Assembly (NCBI RefSeq): GCF_003473485.1
Contig: NC_053049.1
Span: 31,579,292-31,643,291 of the forward strand
Reading direction: 5' to 3'
Length of the DNA stretch: 64,000 nt
DNA from: Medicago truncatula
Lineage: Eukaryota; Streptophyta; Magnoliopsida; Fabales; Fabaceae
Part shown: piece after piece, positions 1 to 11,091 of the stretch
Layout of the letters: every line of letters starts with the position of its first letter
Numbering within the stretch: the first letter of the stretch is position 1
Translations under genes and position numbers: made by a program
Notes under the pieces: generated by a model
The model's input: only the letters and a program-made list of their open reading frames with translations
Told to the model about the DNA's origin: nothing
Database searches by the model: none

Positions 1-590
1 CGTCATAGCTTAAATTGTCATATGAATGAATTGAAAAATGTTATTGTCGATCAGTTAATAATTTTATCACTTGATATGCGGCTGGAGGCATGTAAGTATA
101 TGTTGTTGTCTAATGGTTTTATTGAAATGCCCCAAAATGAGCCTGATCTTGATTTTTTGGACGTGCCCCAAAATGTACCTAATCTTGCTGTTTTGAGGGG
201 TCGATTGTGCCTTTATTATTATGACCAGATGAGAACCCATTTCACTTTGTGGGGAATGAGAGAGTTTGGAGTTCAAGAGTCTTGGACCCACTTGGTGAAT
301 ATTAGCTCTTTTTCAACTTCTTCGTGGTTTTACGAATCTGAACTATTATCATCACGATTTTAATATGTTGTTTCTGGTATGTCTGTTTGAAAATGGAGAT
401 GTCGCGTTGCTGGTTAGCAGAGCTACTTATCCTGATATTATGTATAGTAGGAGAGATGATAGAGTTAGTCATATTAGACTTCTCAACCACCAAATTATGT
501 ATGCTCATGAACATATGTAGAGTTTGGTTTTGCCTCTTCCTCATCCGCATTAAGCTTCTATGCAGCAAGCAACTGCTTGTTTTTTCTGAA
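1..590 (+). pseudogene. F-box/FBA protein, 3' part, degenerate (copy 1)
   Basis: This is the C-terminal half of an F-box-associated (FBA) protein; the 5' part lies outside the window. Frame 1 (22-363) reads the FBA-type strand IILSLDMRLEACKYMLL and then WGMREFGVQESWTHLVNIS, the usual end of the FBA beta-propeller region in legume F-box proteins. The reading then jumps to another frame at about 330-340: from 359 the continuation is FNMLFLVCLFENGDVALL and ends near LLNHQIMYAHEHM, where an in-frame TAG replaces the expected Tyr. One frameshift and one nonsense codon therefore make it a pseudogene unless spliced unusually. F-box proteins of this family are substrate receptors of SCF ubiquitin ligases; no substrate can be inferred. 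The copies at 1795 and 5477 are relatives. Confidence 0.75.
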
Positions 591-679
591 CTTATGTTAA
601 GTTGTGCAATTGGCGTGACGACTATTGATTATTTTTTAGTTGTGTTTTTCATATATAGTTTAACTCATCTTCTCTACTT

Positions 680-945
680 TCTTTACACTTTTCTTTTAAA
701 CTCATCTTCTGTACTTTCTTCACTCTATCTCTTACATTTCTAACAAACAAAATTCACTTTATCTACTACTTTCTTCACTGTCTTACATTTCTAACAAACA
801 AAAAACCCAAAATTTTCCTCTATTTCCATTCATTATGTAAAAATTTAAGTAAACTTTCACTCTCATTTTTCTTTACTCTATTTCTTTCATAAAAAACAAA
901 ACCTTAGTTTTTTTCCTCCATTTCTTATTAATATGAGTGAATGTC
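680..945 (+). other. Orphan F-box 5' leader (copy 2)
   Basis: This pyrimidine-rich stretch (repeated cttacatttctaacaaaca, then ttttcctccatttc) closely matches 5220-5476, the leader just upstream of the F-box start at 5477. Here it is followed by an AT microsatellite and MITEs instead of an F-box coding start. I read it as the leader of a second F-box copy whose N-terminal half is lost and whose C-terminal remnant lies at 1795-2115. Confidence 0.5.
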
Positions 946-962
946 TTGAAAGTTAAGATTAA

Positions 963-964
<2 letters not shown>

Positions 965-1003
<39 letters not shown>
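965..1003. repeat. (AT)n microsatellite
   Basis: About 20 uninterrupted AT dinucleotides directly abut the left end of the MITE at 1004. Confidence 0.95.
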
Positions 1004-1005
<2 letters not shown>

Positions 1006-1145
1006 ATTTGCTAGAACACACCCACTAATTTTTATGTGGGAGTGTTTTAGCAAGCTACACCTTAAGGTGTATTTAACTACTTTTTAGTTATAACTTGCTA
1101 AAACACACCTTCCAAAAAATAGGTGGGTGTATCCTAGCAAATGCC
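1004..1145. mobile_element. Palindromic MITE, family A, complete copy
   Basis: The ends are inverted repeats: ggatttgctagaacacaccc on the left and gggtgtatcctagcaaatgc on the right. The inside is also partly palindromic (ccttaaggtg in the middle). It encodes nothing. It serves as the uninterrupted comparator for the nested copy at 1150-1533. Confidence 0.7.
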
Positions 1146-1149
1146 TATA

Positions 1150-1533
1150 GGAGTTGCTAAGATACACCCACTTATTTCTTAGAAGGTGTGTTTTAGTAAC
1201 ATTCACCTTAAGGTGTACTCCCTCCGTTCCTTTATAAATGTCACTTTTGCATAAAAAATTTGTTTTTAATTAACTGTCGTTTTCAAAGTCCAATGCATTA
1301 TTAAATGTGGTTTTACCTATATTACGCTTATATATTTATTGCAGAGAGAGAAATATATGAAATGAAGTATTAAATGATTAAGGTTATCATAGGAAAAAGA
1401 TAAATTGTTGTATCAAAAGTAGTAAAAGTATTTGTTGTCTTGGTTTGTGTAAAAAGCTAAAATGTGACAGTGAAAAAGGAACAGAGGGAGTATTTAACAA
1501 CTTTTTAGTTATATCTTTGCTAAAACACACCTT
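1150..1533. mobile_element. Palindromic MITE, family A, second copy, interrupted
   Basis: It starts with ggagttgctaagatacaccc, parallel to the copy at 1004, runs to ccttaaggtgta, is interrupted by the Stowaway-like element 1218-1490, and resumes with tttaacaactttttagtta through gctaaaacacacctt. The right terminal arm (about 45 bp) is missing. Confidence 0.7.
1218..1490. mobile_element. Stowaway-like MITE (Tc1/mariner type)
   Basis: The termini are ctccctccgttccttt and aaaggaacagagggag, flanked by TA on both sides (1216-1217 and 1491-1492), as expected for Stowaway. At 273 bp it is non-coding. It sits inside the second family-A MITE, and the uninterrupted sister copy shows the empty site with a single TA. 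Confidence 0.85.
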
Positions 1534-1794
1534 AATAAAATTAATTATTCTACCAATTTTTTTCGATAAGAGTGAAATATGTAATGAGTGTTTTTATTTA
1601 AAGACAGATGAATTAGTTTACACAAACATTTTAGAAAAATTAATTACTTACTTAATGAAGTACAAAAGTAATTTAAAACACGAAACAAAAATATTGAGTA
1701 AAAATATTTAGAAATATTTGTTGTTTCTAGAGTGTTGATATCGTGTCATTTTTCCTATTTAAAACAATTGTAGTTTTATTGTTATGTTATGCTT

Positions 1795-2115
1795 ATTGTT
1801 CATTTTATTTTGGGTGAAATGAGAGAGTTTGGAGTTTAAGAGTCTTGGACTCGGTAGGTAAATATTAGTTATGATAATCTTCTTGGTGATGTTGTGGATA
1901 TTAACTTTATTAATTTGTTGTTGGTATATTTGTCTAAAAATAGAGATGTTAACCAACAAACAATCTTCTTTAGATAGAGTTCTCAACCACAATGTTTGGT
2001 ATGTCGGTGAACATATGCATAGCTTGATTTTGCCTCATCTCATTCCCATTAAACTTCTATGCAACAACAATTTGATTTTTTTAATATACATTAAGTTGTG
2101 CAAGTGGTGTGATAA
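1795..2115 (+). pseudogene. F-box/FBA protein, C-terminal remnant (copy 2)
   Basis: The sequence is clearly similar to the FBA end in copy 1: gaaatgagagagtttggagt, then a shifted frame with ctcaaccacaatgtttggta and cttgattttgcctcatctca. Translation needs several frame changes and contains stops, so it is dead. Together with the leader at 680-945 it looks like what is left of one F-box gene after the middle was replaced by MITE-rich DNA. Confidence 0.6.
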
Positions 2116-2359
2116 CTATTGAATATTCCTTAATTGTGTTTTCCTTAAATAGTTTGATTATTTTGTTAGATGATTTCATTGTATTTATTGTCTATTCTTA
2201 GATTAAATTGTGTGGATTGGATTAAGACATTATTATGAGTTAACTTTATATTTATCCACTTGCCTTTGATTTCATTTTCTAGTTGATGGTTAATTTGAAT
2301 ATACGTGTTAACTTTATATTTCTACAAGATGATCAACGTGGTATTTTTGATATTTTTAT

Positions 2360-2381
2360 TAGTTGAACTATGATTTGTGAC
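2360..2381. repeat. 22-bp direct repeat, left copy
   Basis: The 22 bases from tagttgaacta to gatttgtgac recur identically at 4656-4677. The pair brackets about 2.27 kb that carries the RPA70-like pseudogene and the Helitron-like end. A target-site duplication or a recombination junction is possible. Confidence 0.8.
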
Positions 2382-2406
2382 TCTAAAACTTATTAATTTT
2401 CTTTAA

Positions 2407-2438
2407 CTAGACTATTGACCCGCACTATCGCGCAGGTC
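2407..2438 (-). mobile_element. Helitron-like 3' terminus (candidate)
   Basis: Read on the minus strand, a hairpin (gacctgcgc, loop gata, gtgcgggtc; 9 pairs with two G-T) is followed after six bases by CTAG and then T. A short hairpin just before CTRR with insertion before T is the Helitron 3' signature. The minus-strand RPA70-like pseudogene lies upstream in the same orientation; plant Helitrons often carry RPA-like genes. No 5' TC terminus was located, so this is a candidate only. Confidence 0.35.
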
Positions 2439-3189
2439 TAGCATACAATATTGGTCGGGACATTTTGATAGCTATAAACTAAAACATTTCTTCCCAAAAT
2501 ATCTCAAACATGAATTGCTAGATAAAAAAGATTAATAGATCATTAAAGGCTTAAAGTACATTTTAAAAAACCACTTTATAAACTACATTAGATGTGACCC
2601 AGCTATCTTTTCAGTCTCTTTTTCTTTGTTGGTATAAAGTTTTAATCAAGTCTCATGATATTAATACTATTAAATGGTGCATAAGAACAATTTTCAATCC
2701 TTATAAAAAAATGCTTGATTTAGTTAGTCTCATCATGAGAATAATCCAACATATTTTTATTTTGACGGGGAAACTATAACTTCGGATTAGAAAAATGAAC
2801 TTGCATTACTTTTTGGTTGATATAATAGCCCTTCCAAATAATTAGTATTACATCTGCCAAATTTTCATGATAGTGAGGAAAATCTTGTATAAACACCAAC
2901 TACCTTAGTTTCTTTTGATGTTTTTCTGATATAGTAGCAAGTGAAATCAATCATTTCAGGCTTGTGACAAATTTGTGTACATCTGAAGAAGACTTGACAA
3001 AAAAAAACATCAACCACAACTGCTGTTGTCAATTCCTGGTGGATCTTCATTTAGTTTCTTCAATTTTCATACACTTTTTGCCGCATTAATGACCGATGCA
3101 TCTCCACCATCAAGATAATTTTTTGTCAATGATTCTTAATAACAGAGTGATTGAATGTGAGATAAATGAAAAAGTAGTACTGTTTGTAT

Positions 3190-4192
3190 AGAAGAGATGT
3201 CATTGAAAGAGATAAAAACAATCTTCCTTGTGGCAAGCCATGATTTCAAGGAAAGACATGAATTGAAAATGCCTTTTGGGAATTTCAGAAGAATCCTTGA
3301 GCTTGAAAACAGTTGTCCCTCCCATTAGATTAAGTTTGTACTTATGGGGAGTGGTCTTAAATGTTGGATCATTCTACGCAACCATAAGCTTCTCAATCAC
3401 ATAAATTGGCCCTTCCTATCCTTAAACAGAGGAACCAAAATCTTTCTAACACTTGCATGGATAGTTACACCCTACAACAAAACAATTAATACTCAATGTT
3501 GAATGCATCCCTTACTCTCTCATACAACCGTGCATGGTAATGAAAAGCAACAAATTTGATTAAAGGAAAATGGTCACGTATCAAGGTTTGTAACAGAATA
3601 TTTTTCATGTTAAATCAAAGGTATGTACTTGTGTTTTATATCAAAGGAGTCCCAACACAAAAAACTGATGGAAACTATTCAACATGACAACAATGATATG
3701 ATTTAACATGCAAATACGAAGAAAAGCATATTGACAATGCAGTAATTAAATTCTTGCAACTAAAATTATATATTGTTTTTTTTGTGACTACAATTCTTAA
3801 CATTCATTAAAATATGTTCAACAATCTATAAGCACGAGGTCAATAATTTTATGCTGCATCATTGTTTATCCTATAAAAGTGTGATTTATCCATCAAATTT
3901 GTGTTGTTATACATTAACGTGAAGACAATACCTGAGAATCCAGCAAAATCATATGAATACTTCCAACCTCAGCTGCGTTGAAACGGTCAGGAGTGGTCCA
4001 AAGATTAATCACCCTACCCTGGATCTGGAACTCAATTCTTCCACCAACAATGTCTGCAAACTTAGTGAGCTTTGGAGCTTTTCCTGCGATACCAAGAAAA
4101 TTGTTAATATACAGGGCTAAAATTAATTCTTAAAAGAAAAACATGAAAACAGTTAATATATGATATTACAAAAACAAACCTTTGGATGCCAT
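3190..4192 (-). pseudogene. RPA70-like OB-fold protein, pseudogene
   Basis: It starts at ATG 4192 (MASK, exon 4192-4180), then exon 4083-3932 encodes GKAPKLTKFADIVGGRIEFQ, continues with RVINLWTTPDRFNAAEVGSI and ends HMILLDSQ at a GT donor. Both introns-to-exon junctions are GT-AG and the frame is open for 55 codons. The next exon (from 3471) reads ASVRKILVPLFKDRKGQF, but a one-base loss breaks the frame before YVIEKLM, and a TAG interrupts VA-NDPTFKTT. This is the N-terminal single-strand-DNA-binding OB fold of the large legume RPA70-like family. Below 3190 the similarity fades; 2865-3050 may be a further exon but I could not align it. Confidence 0.6.
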
Positions 4193-4655
4193 GACTTTGC
4201 AAAGACAAACTTTTCTTATGAATACTGTTATGAACTCTTAGTTCTTAGAGATAATGACCAAATGCAACAAATGGTAGCTTGTATTTATAGTGGATGTGCT
4301 AGAAGGAATTGCCCAACACATAACAACAACGTATTAAATGATGTCTATAGAATGCTGGAGTATAGTCTGCCAAATACTTGGAGGGCGAGTCCATGGTTGG
4401 ACAAAAACACATTGAGCACACAACCTTCTACACTAAGTCTGCACATTAATTATGTAATTGCACAAAGCCAAATCATTTAATACATGTAGTTGGGTGATTA
4501 GGGCAATATTGCAAGGTGCCAAAACATGGTTTAGGCTAAAAGGATTAAGCATAAAGTGGGCTCTTGCTGCAATTAAGGTTAGGGATTAGTTGCAATCAAA
4601 CTTTCTTTGATTTTAAGTAAGTAAGATACATTTGTGGAAAACATAAATAATTTTC

Positions 4656-4677
4656 TAGTTGAACTATGATTTGTGAC
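4656..4677. repeat. 22-bp direct repeat, right copy
   Basis: Identical to 2360-2381. Confidence 0.8.
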
Positions 4678-5219
4678 ACATATAATGTTAATAAAATTTG
4701 AATTAACCATTACTTCGAGCAATTATTTGATGAGTTTACTTTTGATACAATGTTGTGTGATTATTTATAATTTAAGTCAGAGATTTTGTATGATCAAACA
4801 AATATGATTTATTGGTTGTATAAAATATTTTTACACGACGATTATATTGATTAAATCATTTCTTCATTGTCAATTTCAATTTAATTTCAAATTGTTAAAA
4901 AGTGAACAAACATACATACAATAGAAAACAAAAATAAAAATTATTCCAACTCGTTTCTTCTTTGTATTTCCCATCTTTAAGAAAAATTCATACAATAGAA
5001 AACAACAATAAAAATCATCATTAGGTTTGTTCAACAAGAAGAAATGTAAGAATATATAGTGATCAGAGAGTAATTAATTCAAATTACTTAATAAATAAAT
5101 AAAGAATACAAATACAAATTCATCTTAAAAAAATAAAAATAATTAAACAATTAAAATTATTTATTTATTTATTTAAAGACAACGAGTAAAGACAACAAAA
5201 CATATTTTCTCTATTAAGT
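4678..5219. other. A+T-rich spacer
   Basis: Nothing recognisable. There are short homopolymer and ATTT runs and no convincing ORF. Confidence 0.6.
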
Positions 5220-5476
5220 CTTCGTTCCATTTTACATTTCTCTACTCTCTTCACTCTTTTTCTCTTACATTTCTAACAAATAAAACCCACCTACTCTCTC
5301 CACTCTTTTTCTTACAATCCTAACAAACAAAACCCCAAAATTTTCCTCCATTTTCATTCATCATGTAAACTTTGATTCTCACTTTTCTATCCCCACTTTC
5401 TCACATACTAAACATAATCCTAACTTTTTTTCTCTCCATTTCTTAATCAAATTTTCCCCAATTTTTTTTTCTCAAA

Positions 5477-5935
5477 ATGTCTCTTCCTAATCTTACTTCA
5501 GATCTTGTACTTGAAATCTTTTCATAGCTTCCAATAAAGCCTTTTGTGAGATTCAAACATGTTTCTAAACACTATTATTCACAGATTTCTGAACCCAAAT
5601 TCAAAAAACTTCACCTTGAGAGATCATCCAAAAACACACATATAGTAATTACATCATATTCCTACGACAGCGAGGACAAAGTAATTTGGAAAGTTAGTCC
5701 TTTCTCAATGCGCCATTTGATAGAACGTCAAACATCCATGGTCTATGAAGACGAGTGTCTTCATTTTAATGACGACCTTTATCATATGGTGGACTCTATC
5801 AACGAACTCGTTTGTTTTATGGGTCAAAAATGTCATGAACGAAACAAATATATCTGGCTCACGTTCCTCGTGGATTTCGCTATGATGTTTCAACCGATAC
5901 ATATAAGGTTAGTAACATTTCAATTACTCGTTATT
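5477..5935 (+). pseudogene. F-box/FBA protein, N-terminal part (copy 3)
   Basis: ATG 5477 opens MSLPNLTSDLVLEIFS, a normal F-box start, but codon 17 is TAG (5525-5527) where the family has Trp or Arg before LPIKPFVRFKHVSKHYYSQI. The F-box continues through KFKKLHLERSS. After about 5850 the frame shifts, and another frame reads HVPRGFRYDVSTDTYKV, the FBA signature. The similarity then stops, so the C-terminal half is missing. The leader 5220-5476 is shared with 680-945. One nonsense codon, one frameshift and a 3' truncation mark it as dead. Confidence 0.75.
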
Positions 5936-5939
5936 TAGG

Positions 5940-6620
5940 AAAAAAAAATTGATGAATTTAATTTTGACAAGTACTATCTTACTTTACAAGTAATTATTTA
6001 TAATGAAAATCAAACTTTTTGTATGAGTTTATGTTTGATTGACTGTGTAAAATACGTAAAATATTTTTACACGGTTTATATGAATTAATAATTAAATCAT
6101 TTCTTTGTTGCAATTGCTTAAAATAAATTAAGATAGTTTCTATATAAATGACAAACGTCAACCTTAATTATTTGTATTAAAACTCAAACTGTTGAGACTT
6201 AAAACACAAGTAATCGGATATAAGAGTTAATGAAGTTACAAAGTAATTCACAACATGAGTCAGAGCAATTCAATTAAGTAAAAGAGTTTTGGAAAAAAAT
6301 TTAACAACGGAAAAGCATTGAATGGTCACCGAAGATCTCACTTTCTTAAGCATAAACTTCATCATTATTCCCAAAAGGTGGAAACCCCTTTCTCAATACA
6401 ATAAAATAATAATATGGCAAGTTATATAAAAGTAAAACTGATGGCAAGTATAATTGCAAGGAATATTCTCCAAGACACATCCTCATAAATAAAGTGTTTT
6501 TCATGTGAAACCAAATAAAAAGTGACGTAGAACTTTGGTAACAAACTCAGATAAGCTACACAAAGTGCTCATCCTCACTGGAGTCATCATGATGACATTC
6601 ACCCAAGTATAAATCCACGA
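5940..6620. other. A+T-rich spacer
   Basis: No gene, repeat family or RNA recognised. Confidence 0.5.
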
Positions 6621-6630
6621 TATGCTCATG

Positions 6631-7025
6631 TTACAACATGTATTTCCCTCCTTCATGTTGTTGCATCTCTTTGCTTTTAGTCTTTAGCATTTCAACATCA
6701 TACTTTGAACTGCCATACTCGTCCTCAAACGTGTACGGCAAAAAAGATAGGATCGTTGTCCTTGCGAGATTATTAACCATAGAGACAATCTTCTTCTCTA
6801 TACCATTGCACGGCGGATAACCACTAGGGAGTCTGACGACCATGCAAGTGACTCCATTATTGACCACCAATTTTTCCAATTCCTTCACAATTGTAGCGGG
6901 ATTTTTGATGATTATTTGAATGTATCTTCCGAGTTCTCCATCTTCACGAGATTGTACATGTGTTCAGGTAACCATAGGACATAGAACACAATACTCGTCT
7001 TCTTCGTGCCAACATCAACGCCCAT
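6631..7025 (-). pseudogene. YqgF/RuvX-type RNase H-like protein, frameshifted
   Basis: From ATG 7025 the minus strand reads MGVDVGTKKTSIVFYVL, the first strand of the YqgF nuclease fold with its Gly-x-Asp-x-Gly-x-Lys motif. That frame stops after about 37 codons. A second frame (ORF to 6631) continues with VKELEKLVVNNGVTCMVVRL, PSGYPPCNGIEKKIVSMVNN and FEDEYGSSKYDVEML; the last matches the family's D-E-R/Y-x-S/T segment. It ends at HEGGKYML, so the final Asp-containing helix is absent. Intact homologues are Holliday-junction-resolvase-like proteins of chloroplasts or mitochondria. The assignment rests on motifs only. Confidence 0.5.
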
Positions 7026-7592
7026 AGAACATAATACAAATTTAACAATCCGAGACCAATGACTAAGATAAAAGTGCACTGTTAAACAAATTTAACATCT
7101 TGATCACAAAACTAAACTGAATAAACCATTACAAAAGAAATCCACCATATTAACTAAAAACTCATTCACAAATCACTTTTTAAAACCCAACACCAAGAAA
7201 ACAAGAGAATTATTCAATCCATGTTAGAACAATGTTTTTTTTATGCGGTTGTCCAATTCAAAAGTTTTAACGGAATCACACTACAACATTATCCAAAATT
7301 CAAACAACATCATATTTCAAAGACAAATTACATATTTAAATTAAAAAACAAGAATCTAACATTCACAACCAAATCAAGTAAATAATAATATCAAGAACAA
7401 ATACATAGATCACAAAAGTGATAAACCAATGCATCAAATAAGTATACAAATACAAGTAACATTCAATCAACAGTTTAATAAGAATAGAAAATATCAACAC
7501 AAAAACAAAGGGATCAAAACATTCACAAAAATTAATCAAAGCATACGTCATACAAAAGCGTCATGTTCAAAAATATAATTATGAGGATTATT

Positions 7593-7604
7593 GCTCTGAC
7601 ACCA
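7593..7604 (-). other. Possible LTR-retrotransposon primer-binding site
   Basis: The minus strand reads TGGTGTCAGAGC, one mismatch from the initiator-tRNA-Met PBS TGGTATCAGAGC, preceded by gttacataa, which could be an LTR end (CA). No matching second LTR or coding region is visible, so at most it is a solo remnant. Confidence 0.35.
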
Positions 7605-8415
7605 TTATGTAACGCTCCAGATTTAGATCCATGACATTAATTTTATTTATTTCTTTTAGAAAAATAGATTTTTTTTAATAATAATTCCTAACAAAAACAT
7701 AGACAAAATTTCTTAAAATAACAACCTTCAATATTATTATAATTACAATACAATCAAAAAATGTTATTCTGCTCCTTGTGCGCATCAAGCATACAACATC
7801 TCTTCTTTCGTACCTAAAATGTTGGCTGTAAGAGTTAATCTTCAACACCCATGAAATAATTCAATAATAAATTAAGAAGTCAAATAAGAATATACGACCA
7901 TCATCTAGGCCTAAGATTAAAAAAAAGTATGATTGGTTGAATGAAAATAATGTATATATTTCAATAAAGTATGATTGGTTGAATATACGACCATCACGAA
8001 CATCTATAACTACTTTTCTTCCTTAAAAAAAAATCTATAACTACATTTTTATTTTTTTGACAAAAATAACATTTAATATTTTATTTTCCTTCACACTCAT
8101 ATTTTTTATCGGTACACAATCTAAGATGATAGTTGGAGTAGGTCTATGTACGATAGAGTATGATTGTCTATCACTACAACATGGCGGTGAACCTACAAAG
8201 ACTCTAATGCTCAAATTAGTAAGGTTTTAGAAAAATATAAAGGTTTTTCATAGAATGAGTTGTGGACTTTTTTGCAATGTAACAAACTCAACAAACAATA
8301 TTTATTTTTTTCAACGACAACAATAATATAACAAATATAATAAAAGTTCTTATTTAAGGGTATAATTGAAATAACACAAAAGCTAACCCAAAATCCTTTC
8401 GAAAATGACTATTTT

Positions 8416-8449
<34 letters not shown>

Positions 8450-9426
8450 ATGATTCCAAATTTTCACTTAATTATAAAACAAAAATATATCAAATTGTCA
8501 TAATAAAGTATAATGCTCACTACCAAAAAAAAAAAAAAGTATAATGCTCATAAGCTTGTATCAAACAACATCATTTATCCCACCAAATGATTAAAAAAAA
8601 TCCTAAAAACATGAGTTTATTAATTTTTAAAGTTCTTAATAGCTAAAACAAGTTCAAAAAAAGTTAATTTCTTCAAAATTGAGTAAAATCAAAATAAATT
8701 AACTCAATTTTACACGATTTCACCACGAGTGAAATGACTCAAAATCGAGTTAAATTAATTTTGATTTCACTTTAATTAATTTTACCACCAATTTAACACA
8801 AATTCACATCTAAAAACGCGATTTTAACAACATTTTAGATTCTTAAAAAGTAAATTAAAAATATGGGTTTAAACGCCTAATCTTTTAAGCTAGATTTTTG
8901 AAGTGAAATTCAAACCCATTTTATATTTCAAATTCTCCCCATTCCGTTCCCACTAGACAAAAAATCCCCGGCTCAAGATCTTAAAGGAGAGAATTCCTAC
9001 AATAATCTCCTGGAAGGAAGTTCACCTCCCTAAATGTTGGGATATATATACTCTTAATTGCAGAGGTATACATTAAATAGCTGGGAAGACTTGTTATAAA
9101 AAACAAAATGACGTTATTGGCTACATTGGGTTGGGTTAGTTCCTATTTCACATCATCAAAATCTTTTTAACAATTATGCGCTCTAAAGAAACGAAAGTTG
9201 ACACGTGAAAAGACTCGTTATGAATTTACTTTTTTTTTTTTTTATCGAAACAAAGTTAGGTCATTTAAATGAAGTTCAATTGGTGACTCCATGAACATAT
9301 GCTTTTTATTGAATAAGTTCCGTAGATCAATTTATGAATTTATTAAGTATCAAAACTTATTAACCACCATCGCATTAACCATGAATCCTGGTCGATGGGG
9401 TAACCATAGTTTCAAGGTGTTTAATA
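7605..9426. other. A+T-rich spacer
   Basis: No gene. It contains a TA microsatellite at 8419-8447 and a short repeat around gtatgattggttgaat (about 7930 and 7970). Nothing else was identified. Confidence 0.5.
8419..8447. repeat. (TA)n microsatellite
   Basis: About 14 TA units. Confidence 0.95.
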
Positions 9427-9900
9427 TCATGTATATTTTAGCACTTCTAAATTGCGGTTAATCATGTTTAAATTCATGGTTAATGAAAATGCATTAATTA
9501 ATAAATTTTGACACTTTGGTGTTGATTCCCCGCTCCCCACTTGCTCGTTGAGTATTTGTGAGAATGCGCTCATGGGTAGCCAGCCACATGAAAGTATAGA
9601 TATGATTGGGACCTTTTTAACCCTATAAAGTCTTCCAATCACCCTCAACTGCATAAGGCCTAGAAGTAATATGATCATGTAAGGTATAAGCACTTTGAAC
9701 GGTAAAGAGTAAACATGTGGGTGATGATTCCCTTCCCATCCGAAAATATTGTGAATATCTTTAGAAGCCGAAAGTGCAATCACTTGATTCACGATGGCAT
9801 TAGGAAGGTTCTCACTCATGAATCTCACATCTCACTCCCCATTTTGATTCAAAGTATCTCTTACAAAAAGAGTGATGTCAATGTGATTTTGAAAAGTTAA
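9427..9900 (-). pseudogene. L1-type LINE fragment (zf-RVT region)
   Basis: The minus strand encodes MSENLPNAIVNQVIALSA and GWEGNHHPHVY in one frame and FMWLATHERILTNTQRAS, after WKTL, in another. The last is the hallmark linker of plant LINE polyproteins between reverse transcriptase and RNase H (zf-RVT). Frame changes between blocks show decay. No other part of the LINE is attached. Confidence 0.65.
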
Positions 9901-10549
9901 TCCGATAAACTCTACATTATACATAAGCCACTTATACGCAACCAAAAATTGGTATTTCTACCACCACCACTTTGCCACACTATTTACCCTTGAAAGTAAA
10001 TTAGCTCTTCTACTCCACAAACATCACTCACTTTTTCTCCCCAATAAAAATACATATTTAATATTAAGCCTTATGGAGCTAAACATCCCTACATTTGGGA
10101 TGGTGTTAGATCCTCCATAAGGGGGTCCATACACAAATATTTGAGTGTAGATTGAACTCTCAATCTTTTTATCATATTAAACTTCTCCGTCTCATCCACT
10201 AAACCAAAGTCCCTCTCCAATGTTTGTTTTTTTCTTTAAAAAGAAGAATGGGTCCTACAACATGCCATTATTTGAGTTGCATTATTGCATGCTGCATTTC
10301 CATTCAGTTTGGGTGTTGATGTCTCATATTCAGTGGTGGTTAACTAGCTGATTTGGCAACCTTGTCTTGTTCCTCACGTCACCACTCTCTCTTCCCACAC
10401 ATCAACCTCACATTCCCACTTTGACCACTTATTTCATCATTCCTTCATTTCCATTTCTAAAACAATAGCCATGAAATGTTTTTGGAATATTCACCAAACA
10501 CCACTTATTTTTTAAGCACTAATAACACATGGACACACTTATCCTATAC
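9901..10549. other. Spacer upstream of amine oxidase
   Basis: No ORF or known repeat recognised. Confidence 0.5.
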
Positions 10550-10891
10550 TAGTGTGACATCTGATTGATCACTTAAGTAAATGATTAATTCAATTTACGA
10601 TCAAAATTATTGTTAATTCAACTATATAATTAACATTTTTTTTTTCATGTGATTAACCAGATGTCGCATGTGTAAAAAATGGATTAGTGGGAAACATTTT
10701 TATTTTATTAAGTTACATTGTACATTAGCGTGACACCTGATTAATCACTTGAGTAAATGATTGATTCAATTACGATCAAAACTATGGTTAATTCAACTAC
10801 ATAAGTAACATTTTTTGCATATGATTAACCAGATGTCGTATGCGTAGCTAAATGGATTACTAGGAAACATTATTGTTTTTTAAGTTACATT
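10550..10891. repeat. Two tandem copies of a ~177-bp unit
   Basis: Copy one begins tagtgtgacatctgattgat at 10550 and copy two tagcgtgacacctgattaat at 10727. Both run through gattaaccagatgtcg and end near aagttacatt. The pair lies just upstream of the presumed promoter of the amine oxidase gene and could affect it. Related gattaacca-rich sequence occurs in that gene's first intron (about 12130-12300). Confidence 0.8.
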
Positions 10892-11091
10892 GGTGGTCTA
10901 GCTGGAAAGCATCAGAAGAAATCTAGTTATTATATAGTAACTAAGTATCTTTCATTTCATCCAATCAAAACTCCTCATTCTCTCTAGCTACTTCAAAAAA
11001 GAGTGTGTTTTTGTGTTTGTGTTGATCTTGGCATTGAGGGTGAGAGTGGTGGAAGGAAGGAAGGTGAAACAAGTGTGAATACTATTACTGT

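Noticed and set aside
1445..1711. 88-codon + strand ORF
   Set aside because: It starts in a MITE and runs into A+T-rich DNA; no motif.
7363..7551. Hydrophobic minus-strand ORF that looks like membrane segments
   Set aside because: Composition effect of A+T-rich DNA; no start context, neighbour or family match.
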